A stretch of DNA of 64,000 nt from Bacillota bacterium (GCA_023421505.1 JAEZTJ010000059.1:1-64000), one strand, 5' to 3'. Shown: positions 52,426 to 61,571, numbered from the stretch's first letter. Program-made: numbers and translations. Notes: generated by a model from the sequence alone, not told the origin.

Positions 52426-54093
52426 TTATTTCAACCCATTATATAAAGCATTTAGTAGCACTCTATTTGGATCCTGACTCAATTCCCAAATCATTGCTCC
52501 GCCTAAGCCCTTCGTTTTAATATACTGGGCTTTATATGTCATGGATTGTTCATCTTCATAGGTTACAAAGTTTGAGCCGTTAAACAGCCAGGGAACTAAG
52601 GATTCCGAATGGAAATAACGGGTATAGCCGGTTGCATTTAGATAATTTGCTGCAATATTCGCATAGCTTATAGAAGAGCTGCCTGAATAGGTCTGGTATA
52701 GACCATTATTCGTATTGGTTACCGCTTTAAATACATATCCATAGAAGGGAACGCCCATCACAAGCTTGTCGGCCGGCATCCCTGCATTCAGCCATGCTGA
52801 AATACTCGAATTTACACTGCCTTTATATTGGGGAGAAATATCCTTATTATCATATAACGGAGCATTAAAGTCCGTATAGGTATCCCAGCTGCCGTGAATA
52901 TCATAAGTCATAACCTGTGCGTAATCGATATAAGCTGTTAACTTATTTAATTCTATATTATTTAAGTACCAGCTTCCCGCTGCACCTGCAAAGGATAAAG
53001 TATATTGCTTTCCATCAACTGCTTCTCTGGCATCAAGTCTTTCTCTTATTTTCTGCATCAGTAAAGTAAAATTCGTCTTATCCTCAGGTCTTCTGACATT
53101 GGTAGATAATCCACCGGTAACAGGATATTCCCAGTCGATATCTACTCCATCAAAACCATACTTTACGATAAAATCCACACAGCTGTCCGCAAAGGTAGTT
53201 CTGGACGCTTCGGTAAGTGCCGCATCTGAAAACCTTCCCGACCAATTCCAGCCTCCCACTGAAATTATAGTCTTAAGGTTTGAATTAACCTGCTTTAATG
53301 CGTTCAATTTTGATATATTAGAAGGATCCACATCAGGATAACCTAATGTTATTTTAAAATCACTTCCAATATTAGCAAATGCATAATTAATATGTGTTAA
53401 TTTACTTACATCAACCTTATCTGGGGTAAAACCAGAATACGCCGCCCAGGCTGCATAATATCCAATCACCTTCGTACTTGGAGATAAAACAGGGGTTGGA
53501 GTTGTGCTAGGCATCACAGTCGGTGTCGGAGCTGCTGTAGGTGCTATTGTTGCTGTCGGTACTGGTGTTGCTGTCGGTACTGGCGTTACTGTTGGTACTG
53601 GGGTTGCTGTCGGTACTGGCGTTGCTGTCGGTACTGGGGTTGCTGTCGGTACTGGCGTTGTTGTCGGTACTGAGGTCGGGGTTAAGGTAGGGTTAACTGG
53701 AACTGAACTGTTTAAGGTTGTTACTGTTAGAATCCCACTGTTTGAGCCATTTCCGGCAGCGTCTTTAGCTCTTACATAAAACTGATATGTCTTTGAAGGA
53801 AGCAAACCGTTTACAGTATAAGAATTTTCTGTAGCTGTCGCAATTTTAATACCATCTTTGTATACCTCATAGTAGCTTACCTCCATATTATCAGTAGAAG
53901 CACTCCATTTAAGTGATACTGAGGTATCTGTTATGTAAACAGCCTGTAAGTCTGCAGGGGCTGCCGGCGGCGTCTTATCGCGCCTTGCAGCGAATGCCAA
54001 AGAACTGAAAATACCATTCAGAACAAAAATCATTACCAAAAATGCTACCAGGTATCTCATATATACACTATCTCTTTTGATTAACCTTTTCAT
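52426..54093 (-). CDS. Secreted GH18 chitinase with FnIII domain and Pro-Thr linker
   Basis: 555 residues. A signal peptide (1-36, cleaved near LAFA) is followed by one fibronectin type III domain (about 42-130), a Pro/Thr-rich linker of TATPVP repeats (about 135-205), then the GH18 catalytic barrel (about 208-555). The catalytic motif is DGVDIDWE (near residues 311-318), with Glu as proton donor; VIGYYAAWAAY begins the barrel and MIWELSQD ends it. It should cut chitin or related beta-1,4-N-acetylglucosamine polymers outside the cell. The gene stands alone. Confidence 0.93.
   Translation of the reverse strand: MKRLIKRDSVYMRYLVAFLVMIFVLNGIFSSLAFAARRDKTPPAAPADLQAVYITDTSVSLKWSASTDNMEVSYYEVYKDGIKIATATENSYTVNGLLPSKTYQFYVRAKDAAGNGSNSGILTVTTLNSSVPVNPTLTPTSVPTTTPVPTATPVPTATPVPTATPVPTVTPVPTATPVPTATIAPTAAPTPTVMPSTTPTPVLSPSTKVIGYYAAWAAYSGFTPDKVDVSKLTHINYAFANIGSDFKITLGYPDVDPSNISKLNALKQVNSNLKTIISVGGWNWSGRFSDAALTEASRTTFADSCVDFIVKYGFDGVDIDWEYPVTGGLSTNVRRPEDKTNFTLLMQKIRERLDAREAVDGKQYTLSFAGAAGSWYLNNIELNKLTAYIDYAQVMTYDIHGSWDTYTDFNAPLYDNKDISPQYKGSVNSSISAWLNAGMPADKLVMGVPFYGYVFKAVTNTNNGLYQTYSGSSSISYANIAANYLNATGYTRYFHSESLVPWLFNGSNFVTYEDEQSMTYKAQYIKTKGLGGAMIWELSQDPNRVLLNALYNGLK
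53549..53672. repeat. 18-bp tandem repeats coding the chitinase linker
   Basis: About seven tandem units of 18 bases (GTTGCTGTCGGTACTGGC on the plus strand) code for the TATPVP linker of the chitinase on the minus strand. Units differ by single bases. The number of copies is expected to vary between strains by slippage. Confidence 0.85.
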
Positions 54094-54338
54094 AAAAGCC
54101 CCCTTCTTTTGTCGATCACAGTTTTTCGTAAATTGTATAGTTTGAACAAGAAATATAATTATATGCTATCAACAATAATGCATAATGTCAATTAATGAAG
54201 GCAAGGGAACTACTGGTAATCAGAGTGCCTAATCCCCTTCCCCTTGAATTCTATGCAGATTCTACTGGACGAAATCAGAAGAATTAATTATAATAATACA
54301 TATTATAAAATATAACCTAACAATAAGGGGTGGATAAA

Positions 54339-54464
54339 ATGGCTAATAGAGATATTAAAAAAGAAGTGAAGAAAAAAAAGAAGGCCGATACCGGTGTTAT
54401 GCCATCACTAAAGCCTATGATGAGCGAGCCAGAGGTTATTAAAAAGCCGAAAAAGAAAGCATAA
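54339..54464 (+). CDS. 41-residue lysine-rich small protein
   Basis: ATG 54339 preceded by AAGGGGTGG at 6-base spacing; 41 codons to TAA 54462-54464, then a strong terminator at once. The peptide is very basic (MANRDIKKEVKKKKK..., end KKPKKKA) with a central MPSLKPMMSEPEV. The compact unit of site, ORF and terminator argues for a real gene. Function unknown; a nucleic-acid-binding or ribosome-associated peptide is possible from charge alone. Confidence 0.65.
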   Translation: MANRDIKKEVKKKKKADTGVMPSLKPMMSEPEVIKKPKKKA

Positions 54465-54469
54465 TAAGC

Positions 54470-54530
54470 AGCTGCCTTAAATCACAGCTATTATTTATAA
54501 TAGAATTGTGATGCTAAGGCAGCTTTTATT
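54470..54530 (+). terminator. Terminator after small lysine-rich gene
   Basis: AGCTGCCTTA (54470-54479, with flanking bases) pairs with TAAGGCAGCT (54515-54524); an inner ATCACA/TGTGAT stem extends it. TTTATT follows on the plus strand. Confidence 0.7.
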
Positions 54531-54567
54531 AACTGTATTCATTATATACCTTTTTAGTAGAAAGCCT

Positions 54568-55473
54568 CTATACTCTATCCATCCATTGAAGCTCAATCAT
54601 AAATATATTCTCCTCAAATCTGGCACTGATAATTCCTTTCATTTTTTCAACCAACAGCTTTGTAATCGTAAGTCCTAATCCAGTACTTTGGTTAGTCCTT
54701 GATTGGTCCCCAGTATAAAAGCGATCAAAGATCAGCGCTAATTCCTCATCCCTCATATTTACTCTATCATTGATAAATTGTATGATACATCTATTATCAA
54801 CCGTAAACTGTTTCATAATAAATTGATAATTAGCATATTTTAATACATTTTGAATTAGGTTATTTAAAATTCGATTGAATTGAATTTTATCTACAATAAT
54901 GAAGCTTTGTTTTTCCTCCAGCTCTATGGATACTTTCATTTTCTTTCTCTCAAATTCATGGTAATAGGAGACAGCAGCTTCTCTAAGCGTGGCCTGAACG
55001 GGGACAGCTTCTAATAAGATCGGATAATCATCTCCCTCAATTCTTGATATTTCATAGAATTCCTGAATAAAGCCTTGTAAAATTCTAGCTCTCTTATGAA
55101 TAATGCTCAAGTATTCCTTCTTTTCTTCCTCACTTGTATCCTCATCCTGAAGCAATTCCAGATATCCGAGTACAGAAGTTAACGGAGTCCGCAAATCATG
55201 TGAAATATTTTCTATCTCTCTCCTTATCTGCGTCTCTCTTCTCTGATACATGATTCGTTCTTGTTGCCTTGCAGTATAAATACCGTTAATTCTCTGTAAC
55301 AATTCTTCAATTTGGCGATCGGTTGAAATAGTCTTCAGCTGCCTATTTCTTTCTGGATTTTTTTCTATTTCATCCATCTGTTCTGAAGATACCTTGATTA
55401 CTTGGGATATGGAATATAACTTCACTGATAATAGGATAACAGCAAGCAGCAAACAGATATATAAATATACCAT
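54568..55473 (-). CDS. Sensor histidine kinase without exported sensor domain
   Basis: 301 residues; GGAGG before the ATG. One N-terminal hydrophobic segment (about 2-20) and a short coiled linker precede the kinase core. H-box HDLRTPLTSVLGYLELL (His near residue 93), N-box NLIQNVLKYA and G-box GLGLTITKLLVEKM are intact. It lacks an extracellular domain, as in kinases that sense through a partner transporter. It is the last gene after the ABC permease and ATPase genes; the matching response regulator lies upstream, beyond two repeat elements. Confidence 0.87.
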   Translation of the reverse strand: MVYLYICLLLAVILLSVKLYSISQVIKVSSEQMDEIEKNPERNRQLKTISTDRQIEELLQRINGIYTARQQERIMYQRRETQIRREIENISHDLRTPLTSVLGYLELLQDEDTSEEEKKEYLSIIHKRARILQGFIQEFYEISRIEGDDYPILLEAVPVQATLREAAVSYYHEFERKKMKVSIELEEKQSFIIVDKIQFNRILNNLIQNVLKYANYQFIMKQFTVDNRCIIQFINDRVNMRDEELALIFDRFYTGDQSRTNQSTGLGLTITKLLVEKMKGIISARFEENIFMIELQWMDRV

Positions 55474-55612
55474 ATCAAGTACCTCCTTATTGATTGAGAA
55501 ACATCAGCTTCTGGCGGACCTCAAAATAAAATGAATTAATTTGCTAGTACAATTGTATACACTCTATCATTATGTTATAGCTTTCAAACAACAGTAACCA
55601 CCCGGTATTATA

Positions 55613-56392
55613 TTATTTTATCTCCTTCTTACGGAAAACAATATATCCAATCATCATAATAATAGCCATCTGTAGTAAACCATAAATCCAATAATTTAAA
55701 TATCCTGTATTGCCCTCCCAGGGTAGAATGATACTGTGTGTGTTAAAATCTAATTTGATATTATTAATCATATTAAAGGGTAAATGTTCTGCTAGTATTT
55801 GGAAGAACTTAAATTTGTTACCAAGCTGCAAGCAGATCAAAGGAAATGCTAGCAAGAAGCCTATCACCGCAGCAGTAGCTGCTCCAGTACTTTCTAATAT
55901 AAAAACAAAGCAATTCGTAGCTGCCAGCGCAAAGAGCAGAAGGGGCAGGCTGACAAAGCAGGTACGTAGTAGCTCATAAAATTCATTTAGATTGGAGTGC
56001 TCCAGTAAAAGATACGCACTTAATACATACAGTGCGGTAATTATGACAAATGCAATGATAGCGTAAACTATTTCTACAATCAATTTACAAAAATATACGG
56101 TCCCTCTTGTAATTCCATAGGATATAGTGTTTTTCATGGTATGATTTACATGTTCATTGCCAAATATAAGAGATGCAACGCTAACACTTATAATAAATAC
56201 CATTCCAATATTAGAAATAAAAGTATATAAAGCAAAGCTTGTATTTGCGTATCTGAAAGTAGCCTCTGATGCACCAACTACTGCTAATAATATATTAGAG
56301 CTGATGAGTAAAACTGAACAGATGCCAATGAATAAATAGGTCCATTTATAATGTAAGATTCGATAAAATTCACTTTTTAGATAGCTACTCAT
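55613..56392 (-). CDS. ABC-2-type permease (bacitracin/lantibiotic-immunity-like)
   Basis: 259 residues with six hydrophobic segments; MSSYLKSEFYRILHYKWTY is typical for BcrB/LanE-like permeases. GGAGG upstream, and the ATG overlaps the stop of the ATPase gene by 8 bases. With the ATPase it would form a small exporter or target-protection transporter against a peptide antibiotic, controlled by the neighbouring two-component system (inference from layout). Confidence 0.8.
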   Translation of the reverse strand: MSSYLKSEFYRILHYKWTYLFIGICSVLLISSNILLAVVGASEATFRYANTSFALYTFISNIGMVFIISVSVASLIFGNEHVNHTMKNTISYGITRGTVYFCKLIVEIVYAIIAFVIITALYVLSAYLLLEHSNLNEFYELLRTCFVSLPLLLFALAATNCFVFILESTGAATAAVIGFLLAFPLICLQLGNKFKFFQILAEHLPFNMINNIKLDFNTHSIILPWEGNTGYLNYWIYGLLQMAIIMMIGYIVFRKKEIK

Positions 56393-57308
56393 TACTTATA
56401 CCTCCTACTAGTTGAATAAAATAATTCTCCAAATTAATTTCTTTCACCATCAATGAATTGAGTTTAATACCATTACTGATCACTAAATCACTTATCTTTG
56501 AAGGCTGATCCAGATATTTATATATTTGAATTGAATAATCCGGCGTTACTTTGTAGTCGGTACATCCAAGCTTCTTTTCAAGTAGTGCAGTCATCAACTC
56601 AACCTTATCTACTTTCAGCTCAATATATTTATTACACTCCTTCGTTAATTGCTCGGCAGATAATTGCTTAATCATCACACCCTTATCAATAAAGCCATAA
56701 TAGGTCACTAGATTGGATAATTCTGATAATATATGACTGGATATGAGTATGGTAATTTTCTTTTCCTGATTTAATTTTAATAATAGATTTCTTATCTCAA
56801 CAATCCCAAAGGGGTCTAGTCCGTTAATCGGTTCATCCAGTAATAGAATTTCTGGTCTGTTCATTAACGCTAAGGCAAGGCCCAGTCTTTGCTTCATACC
56901 AAGTGAAAAGCTTTTATACTTCTTCTTACCCGTATTACCTAATCCAACCTCTTCGAGCGCTTCTTTTACACATTTTTTACCTGGAATACCACGTTGGATG
57001 CGATAATACTCAAGATTTTCCTCTGCTGTCATATACGAATAGAAGCTGGGGTCTTCTATGATCGCTCCGATCCTTTTTCTAGACTTGTTGAGAGCCTCTT
57101 CAGAGCTTGCCTCAAATAAGGTAATGATACCCTCTGTTTTAAATGCCTGACCTGTTAAAAGCCTTAACAGTGTCGTCTTGCCAGCACCGTTCTTCCCGAC
57201 AAGTCCATAGATTTCACCCTGTTTTATCTCCAGATTAATATTACTTATTGCATTGATATTGTTGTATTTCTTTGTCAAATTCTTAGTAGACAATATTACT
57301 TCTCGCAC
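56385..57308 (-). CDS. ABC transporter ATP-binding protein, BcrA-like
   Basis: 307 residues, GTG start (57306-57308) with AAAGGAG upstream. Walker A GKNGAGKTT, signature FSLGMKQRL, Walker B LLLDEPINGLDP and switch ISSHILSEL are intact. The C-terminal 80 residues are the extension usual in BcrA/LanF-type proteins. It pairs with the permease directly downstream. It is separated from the response-regulator gene upstream by 544 bases filled with two repeat elements. Confidence 0.87.
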   Translation of the reverse strand: MREVILSTKNLTKKYNNINAISNINLEIKQGEIYGLVGKNGAGKTTLLRLLTGQAFKTEGIITLFEASSEEALNKSRKRIGAIIEDPSFYSYMTAEENLEYYRIQRGIPGKKCVKEALEEVGLGNTGKKKYKSFSLGMKQRLGLALALMNRPEILLLDEPINGLDPFGIVEIRNLLLKLNQEKKITILISSHILSELSNLVTYYGFIDKGVMIKQLSAEQLTKECNKYIELKVDKVELMTALLEKKLGCTDYKVTPDYSIQIYKYLDQPSKISDLVISNGIKLNSLMVKEINLENYFIQLVGGISNE

Positions 57309-57346
57309 CTTATTACTCCTTTCATACTTTAACTTGTCTAGGCAAT

Positions 57347-57481
57347 TGCGAAACTCAGTAATTATAAGTATTGTATACGCGGCAGATACTATTCCGGAGC
57401 GGAAGTTAAGCTCCTAAGAGCGTTGTAGCGAAGGAATAGTATCTGCTGCGTATACAATTGATAGAACTATATCGTTTCGCA
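57347..57481. repeat. Palindromic mobile-like element (family R2, intact copy)
   Basis: 135 bases bounded by TGCGAAAC and GTTTCGCA. Inside, ATTGTATACGC and GCAGATACTATTCC are mirrored by GGAATAGTATCTGC and GCGTATACAAT, so about 27 bases on each side pair around a 40-base centre that holds CGGAGCGGAAGTTAAGC. A diverged relative lies at 13592-13702 on the other strand. No ORF. It looks like a MITE or a similar non-coding repeat. Confidence 0.75.
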
Positions 57482-57575
57482 GCTATCTATTTAACTTGTT
57501 AACAGTTAACAGTATATCGTTACAGTTTAAACAAGTACTTAATAAAGTTTAAAGAAAGTATAAAGATGTAACTTT

Positions 57576-57848
57576 GATTGGAATGTCAAAAGCCACTCGA
57601 ACTATTCAGCTTCGTCATTTTGCACAAAAGCTACTTATATCAAAGTGATGTAGAACATGGTTTGATGAGCAACTGTATGAAGTCGTTGGTACTTAGGCCC
57701 TGTGTTTTAGGGCCTTATGTACCATTACGTACTTCATCCAAGTGGGAACGCGTTGCGAACAAACCATGTTCTACATCACGATTTTGAAGATATAGATTGT
57801 ACAAAATGACGAAGTACAAAATATAAATAGGCTTTTGACATTCTAATC
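57576..57848. repeat. 273-bp nested inverted repeat with possible target duplication (family R3)
   Basis: Terminal GATTGGAATGTCAAAAGCC is mirrored by GGCTTTTGACATTCTAATC (18 of 19). Nested within are CTTCGTCATTTTG/CAAAATGACGAAG, GTGATGTAGAACATGGTTTG/CAAACCATGTTCTACATCAC, ATGAAGT/ACTTCAT, GTAC/GTAC and GGCCCT/AGGGCC around a short tip. AACTTT flanks both ends (57570-57575 and 57849-57854), a likely 6-bp target duplication. The right AACTTT overlaps the stop codon of the response-regulator gene, so the element inserted exactly at its end and may now serve as its terminator. Confidence 0.8.
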
Positions 57849-57852
57849 AACT

Positions 57853-58542
57853 TTACGAATTATCGATTTTAAATCCAATACCCCAAACAGTCTTAATATA
57901 TGCTTCCTCATCATACTCTTTAATCTTTTTGCGGATATTACTCATATGTACATTGATCGTGTTATCCTCTCCATAATAACCGGTCTTCCAGATATCCTGA
58001 TACAACTGATCCTTCGTAAAAACCCGATCCGGATATTGAAGCATGAGATGCAGAATGTCATATTCATAGGCTGTTAAGGCAATCGGCTTGCCGTTTACAG
58101 TAACCTCTCTGGCTTCCGTTTTTAATACAAGATTTTTAAATACATATTCATTTTCAGTACTAACACTTTTTGAAGACAACCTGCTTCTTCTTAAAAGAGC
58201 AACTACTCTTGCTATAACCTCTTCTCTCTCAAAGGGCTTTGTCACATAATCATCCGCTCCGGTTTTCAGTGCACTCACCTTATCGGACAGTTCACTCTTA
58301 GCGGATATTACTAGAATTGGTATCTGCATACTCCTTCTGATTTCTAAGATAAGCTCCTCACCGGTTATTCCCGGAAGCATCAAATCAAGTAGGATAAGAT
58401 CAAAGGAATTAAACTGCAGCTGCAATCTGGCTTCTGTTCCTGAAAAAGCAGTTACTACCTCATACTTTTCCCGTTCTAAATATCGCTTTAATATTCTGTT
58501 AATGTCTTCATCATCTTCTACAACTAATATCCTTGTCTGCAA
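57853..58542 (-). CDS. OmpR-family response regulator
   Basis: 229 residues. TTG start (58540-58542) with GGTGAGGTG upstream. Receiver domain 1-120 (VVEDDEDINRIL, phospho-acceptor in LILLDLMLPG, Lys in YVTKPFEREE). Winged-helix DNA-binding domain about 130-228 (LTAYEYDILHLMLQYPDRVFTK, then VHMSNIRKKI). With the histidine kinase 2.4 kb downstream and the transporter between them it forms a bacitracin/lantibiotic-type sensing and immunity module. A repeat element abuts its stop codon. Confidence 0.9.
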   Translation of the reverse strand: MQTRILVVEDDEDINRILKRYLEREKYEVVTAFSGTEARLQLQFNSFDLILLDLMLPGITGEELILEIRRSMQIPILVISAKSELSDKVSALKTGADDYVTKPFEREEVIARVVALLRRSRLSSKSVSTENEYVFKNLVLKTEAREVTVNGKPIALTAYEYDILHLMLQYPDRVFTKDQLYQDIWKTGYYGEDNTINVHMSNIRKKIKEYDEEAYIKTVWGIGFKIDNS

Positions 58543-58582
58543 TTTTTATCACCTCACCTATTCCGGGATTCTTAAACGTCCA

Positions 58583-59266
58583 CTATTTATCATTCGTCAC
58601 ATCTCCATTACCACTGACCGGTATCGTATCACCAAGGTAGGTAGGCTTAGGTTTGGCAGCAACATATAGAAAGTCCTTAAGTCTGGCAAGAATCTCACGC
58701 AAATCCCTTTTGGTCTGCCCGGCATATTTTCTTGGATCAGATGCTACACCATATACTTTGAGTCCAAGTCCTTTTCCTACATATAATGCCCGGTAGATAT
58801 GATATTTCTGAGTGACTACAATAATCTTATTCGCTTCAAAAACATCTCTAGCACGATATAGACTCTCATAGGTGGAAAAGCCTGCATGGTCCATAAATAT
58901 GTCTTCGGAGGGTACTCCTGCATTAATAGCATACTGCTTCATTACATTAACCTCATCGTAATTCTTCCTTCCATGATCACCACTCATTAACAGCCTGTCC
59001 GATACGCCGGATTGATATAAGGCAATTCCTTGCTTTAACCTATCCTCAAGCATTGGACTAGGTTGATTATTTTCCCAGATACCCGCTCCCAGAATCAGAA
59101 TACAATCAATATCCTCAAGCTTTTCAGCATTTCCGGCGGTAATTATCCTGCCTTTTACAGATTGCTTGATATATATGTTCAAGCCAAAGATTATTATGAA
59201 ACCGAAAATCCCAAGACATAGGATAATCAACAGCAAAAGCTTCTTTTTACTACTTATAGTCTTCAT
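58583..59266 (-). CDS. YdcF/SanA-like (DUF218) membrane protein
   Basis: 227 residues, GGAGGGG upstream. One N-terminal membrane segment (about 10-30), then a DUF218 domain: CILILGAGIWENNQPSPML, then LLMSGDHG and FSTYESLYRARDVF, with IVVTQKYHIYRALYVGKGLG. Proteins of this family lie in the envelope and affect vancomycin tolerance and barrier function in enterobacteria; the reaction is unknown. It ends 40 bases before the response-regulator start and may be transcribed with it, giving an envelope-stress context. Confidence 0.83.
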   Translation of the reverse strand: MKTISSKKKLLLLIILCLGIFGFIIIFGLNIYIKQSVKGRIITAGNAEKLEDIDCILILGAGIWENNQPSPMLEDRLKQGIALYQSGVSDRLLMSGDHGRKNYDEVNVMKQYAINAGVPSEDIFMDHAGFSTYESLYRARDVFEANKIIVVTQKYHIYRALYVGKGLGLKVYGVASDPRKYAGQTKRDLREILARLKDFLYVAAKPKPTYLGDTIPVSGNGDVTNDK

Positions 59267-59319
59267 TCCTTAACCCCTCCCTGATAAAAACACTAATTAA
59301 GAATTCGTACTTCAAATTC

Positions 59320-59451
59320 TCTCGAACCTATTAAAGCTTCAATTTGCGCAAACACCACTTAAAACATATCAGTTTCTGCATCACGATTGAAGATATCGAT
59401 TATGCAAACTGATAAAGCCTAAAATTAAAATAGGCTTTTGACGCTCTAATC
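59320..59451. repeat. Short relative of the 57.6-kb nested repeat (family R3)
   Basis: CTCGAACC...GCTTC..TTTGC and ATCACGATTGAAGATATCGATT, then TAGGCTTTTGACGCTCTAATC, follow the order of the 273-bp element. The central nested stem is missing. Its own stem is ATCAGTTT...AACTGAT around GCATCACGATTGAAG. The outer left end is not clear. The gap 59267-59579 otherwise holds only the terminator of the ABC-F gene. Confidence 0.6.
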
Positions 59452-59513
59452 TTATCTATAAAATGTATCTGTTATAATAAATTTTACCAATTGAATTTTC
59501 ACCAGTATAACAT

Positions 59514-59561
59514 AAAAATAATTTGGATGTCAAAAATAATACATTCCTTGACATCCAAATT
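59514..59561 (-). terminator. Terminator after ABC-F gene
   Basis: AATTTGGATGTCAA (59520-59533) and TTGACATCCAAATT (59548-59561) pair perfectly over 14 bp, and on the minus strand ATTTTTATG follows. Directly after the ABC-F stop. Confidence 0.75.
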
Positions 59562-59579
59562 AATAGTATTCTATGAATT

Positions 59580-61172
59580 CTATTCTTTTGTGATAAGCCT
59601 CACCTCTGCTGTTGCAAGCTTCTCCGTAAAAATACGGTCATGTTCCACAAAAATCATGGTAGGCTGGTATTTTAAGATTAACTCCTCAATCTGAATTCTC
59701 GAAATAACATCAATAAAATTAAGCGGCTCATCCCAAAGGAAAACATGTGCAGACTCAGAAAGGCTCTTCGCCAGTAAAACCTTTTTCTTCTGTCCTGCGC
59801 TGAATTCACTGACATCCTTCTCAAATTGATTCCGGCTAAAATCAAGCTGCCTTAGTACTGTTTTAAAGATTGTTTCATCTAAGCCATATTGCTTAGCAAA
59901 GCTGTCTAATTTACCGCTTAGCCAGGAGGTATCCTGTGATATATAAGATATCTTTAAACCGGGAGCTGTATCATACTTACCCGTATAAGAAATCTCTTCC
60001 CCAAGCAAAAGCTTGAATAGTGTAGATTTACCTGATCCATTTTTCCCTTTTATAGCTATTCGTTCTCCCATACGGAGAGAGAAGCTGATACCGGAAGCAA
60101 CCTTTTGCTCTCCATAGAAGAGGCTTAATTCTTCAGCCTCTATCAGGCGTTTATTCGGAAAAGGCAGGAGATTCATTTTTAATTCATCAGCCCGCTCAAT
60201 GTTTTTTAGTAAGCTCCTTTTTTCATCGATAGCCTCAAGCTTTCGATTCTCAATACTTTTTGCCCGCTTCATCATTTTGGCTGCCTTATGTCCGATTGCT
60301 CCGCGATCAGCTGCATGCGTCCCGATTTTTGAGGCTTCAACCCGATCCGACCAGCCAGAAGCCCGTTTTGCTGCAACTGCCAGTTCCGATATCTCCTTCT
60401 TAAGCTGTCCATTCTTCTCTAGCTCATAATTATCCTGCTGCTCTTTATTTTGCGCCCAGGTAGTATAATTACCTTTTATCACTTCAATATTCGCCTTATT
60501 AATCGATAATACATGATCAATCGATTGATCCAAAAATGCACGGTCATGGGATATTAGAATAAAGCTCTTTTTTGTCTGAAGATAAGCAGCTAACGTTGCA
60601 CGACCTTCCATATCCAGGTAATTCGTCGGCTCGTCAATGAGCAGAAAATTATTCTTCTTAAGAAAAAGTGCAGCAAGCATTACCTTGGTACGTTCACCAA
60701 AGCTCAAAGTGGAAAAGGGTCTGTCTAGTACCGAAGGCTCCACATTAAGCTTTCCTAATTCCTTTATGATAAGTTCCTCTATAATATAACCATCATTTGC
60801 CTGATATAGCTCCAGTAATATCCCATATCTCTCTAGAGCGGCGTTATTCACCTCTTGTTCCTTAAAACATTTCTCCATTTCCTCTTCCCAAAAACAAAAA
60901 GGTGCTACTATATTCTTAAGAATAGCAATCGTATTCTGATGAATATCCTGTACTTCAAAGGGGAAATAGTCAAAGCTTACCGACGCAGTTATCGTACCCT
61001 GATATTCATAACTTCCAAGTAATAGCTTTAAAAACGTTGTCTTCCCTCTTCCGTTACGTCCAATAAACCCAAGCTTCCAATCCGTATCGATTTGAAAGCT
61101 TACTTCTTCAAATATATTCTCGTAGTTCGAGTCATAGCGAAAGGTTAAATCCTTCACAGAGATTAACGACAT
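59580..61172 (-). CDS. ABC-F ribosome-protection-type ATPase, Lsa-like
   Basis: 530 residues; AAAGGAGG before the ATG. Two ATPase domains without membrane segments: Walker A GRNGRGKTT and GKNGSGKST, signatures LSFGERTKV and FSAGQKKKV, Walker B FLLIDEPTNYLD and VFLWDEPLNFID. A basic helical linker lies between them (about 240-340: KKEISELAVAAKRASGWSD, HKAAKMMKRAKSIENRK). The N-terminus MSLISVKDLTFRYD and the linker fit the Lsa/Vga-type antibiotic-resistance ABC-F proteins, which displace lincosamides, pleuromutilins or streptogramins from the ribosome. The long leader with upstream ORF and terminator supports drug-induced expression. Resistance phenotype is inferred, not shown. Confidence 0.85.
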   Translation of the reverse strand: MSLISVKDLTFRYDSNYENIFEEVSFQIDTDWKLGFIGRNGRGKTTFLKLLLGSYEYQGTITASVSFDYFPFEVQDIHQNTIAILKNIVAPFCFWEEEMEKCFKEQEVNNAALERYGILLELYQANDGYIIEELIIKELGKLNVEPSVLDRPFSTLSFGERTKVMLAALFLKKNNFLLIDEPTNYLDMEGRATLAAYLQTKKSFILISHDRAFLDQSIDHVLSINKANIEVIKGNYTTWAQNKEQQDNYELEKNGQLKKEISELAVAAKRASGWSDRVEASKIGTHAADRGAIGHKAAKMMKRAKSIENRKLEAIDEKRSLLKNIERADELKMNLLPFPNKRLIEAEELSLFYGEQKVASGISFSLRMGERIAIKGKNGSGKSTLFKLLLGEEISYTGKYDTAPGLKISYISQDTSWLSGKLDSFAKQYGLDETIFKTVLRQLDFSRNQFEKDVSEFSAGQKKKVLLAKSLSESAHVFLWDEPLNFIDVISRIQIEELILKYQPTMIFVEHDRIFTEKLATAEVRLITKE

Positions 61173-61383
61173 CTAAAGACCTCCTTTATCAATTCAATTT
61201 ATCTGATTAACTTCAAATCCATAAGTCTTTCAGGCTGGTCTCCTATGCAGCAGGAGAATATTCACAAGGTAAGAAGACAGCATATTATTTTCCTATTTGT
61301 AATTACAAAACGTATTAAAACCGCCCTGTGTTGAATGAACATCCTCACCATCGTAGCTATTGTAATATAAGTAATTTTATATT

Positions 61384-61417
61384 AAAAAAGACTACAAGAA
61401 ATCATCTTCCTGTAGTC
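61384..61417 (-). terminator. Leader terminator (attenuator) of ABC-F gene
   Basis: Minus-strand GACTACA (plus 61411-61417) pairs with TGTAGTC (61390-61396), extended by GGAA/TTTC, and TTTTTT follows. It lies about 240 bases after the promoter candidate and 210 bases before the ABC-F start. It could end transcripts prematurely. It could instead end read-through from the GH2 gene, but that gene ends almost 300 bases away, upstream of the promoter. Confidence 0.6.
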
Positions 61418-61571
61418 CTTAACATTAATATAATATAGCCATATACTGCCAATATAATTATATAAAAACAAGTATAGCAAAGCGGTATTATGGAGTTAGG
61501 ATGATAATTTCTTGCCTGCAATAGAAGAATAAACCTGTAAAGCTTATTTTCATTGCATATTTAATTTCTTA

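Noticed and set aside
53549..53672. CRISPR-like array
   Set aside because: The 18-bp units are directly adjacent without spacers and lie in frame inside the chitinase gene.
53504..53779. Plus-strand ORF rich in Val-Gly-Thr repeats opposite the chitinase linker
   Set aside because: It is the antisense of the TATPVP linker; the repeat lets the opposite frame stay open. No ribosome binding site.
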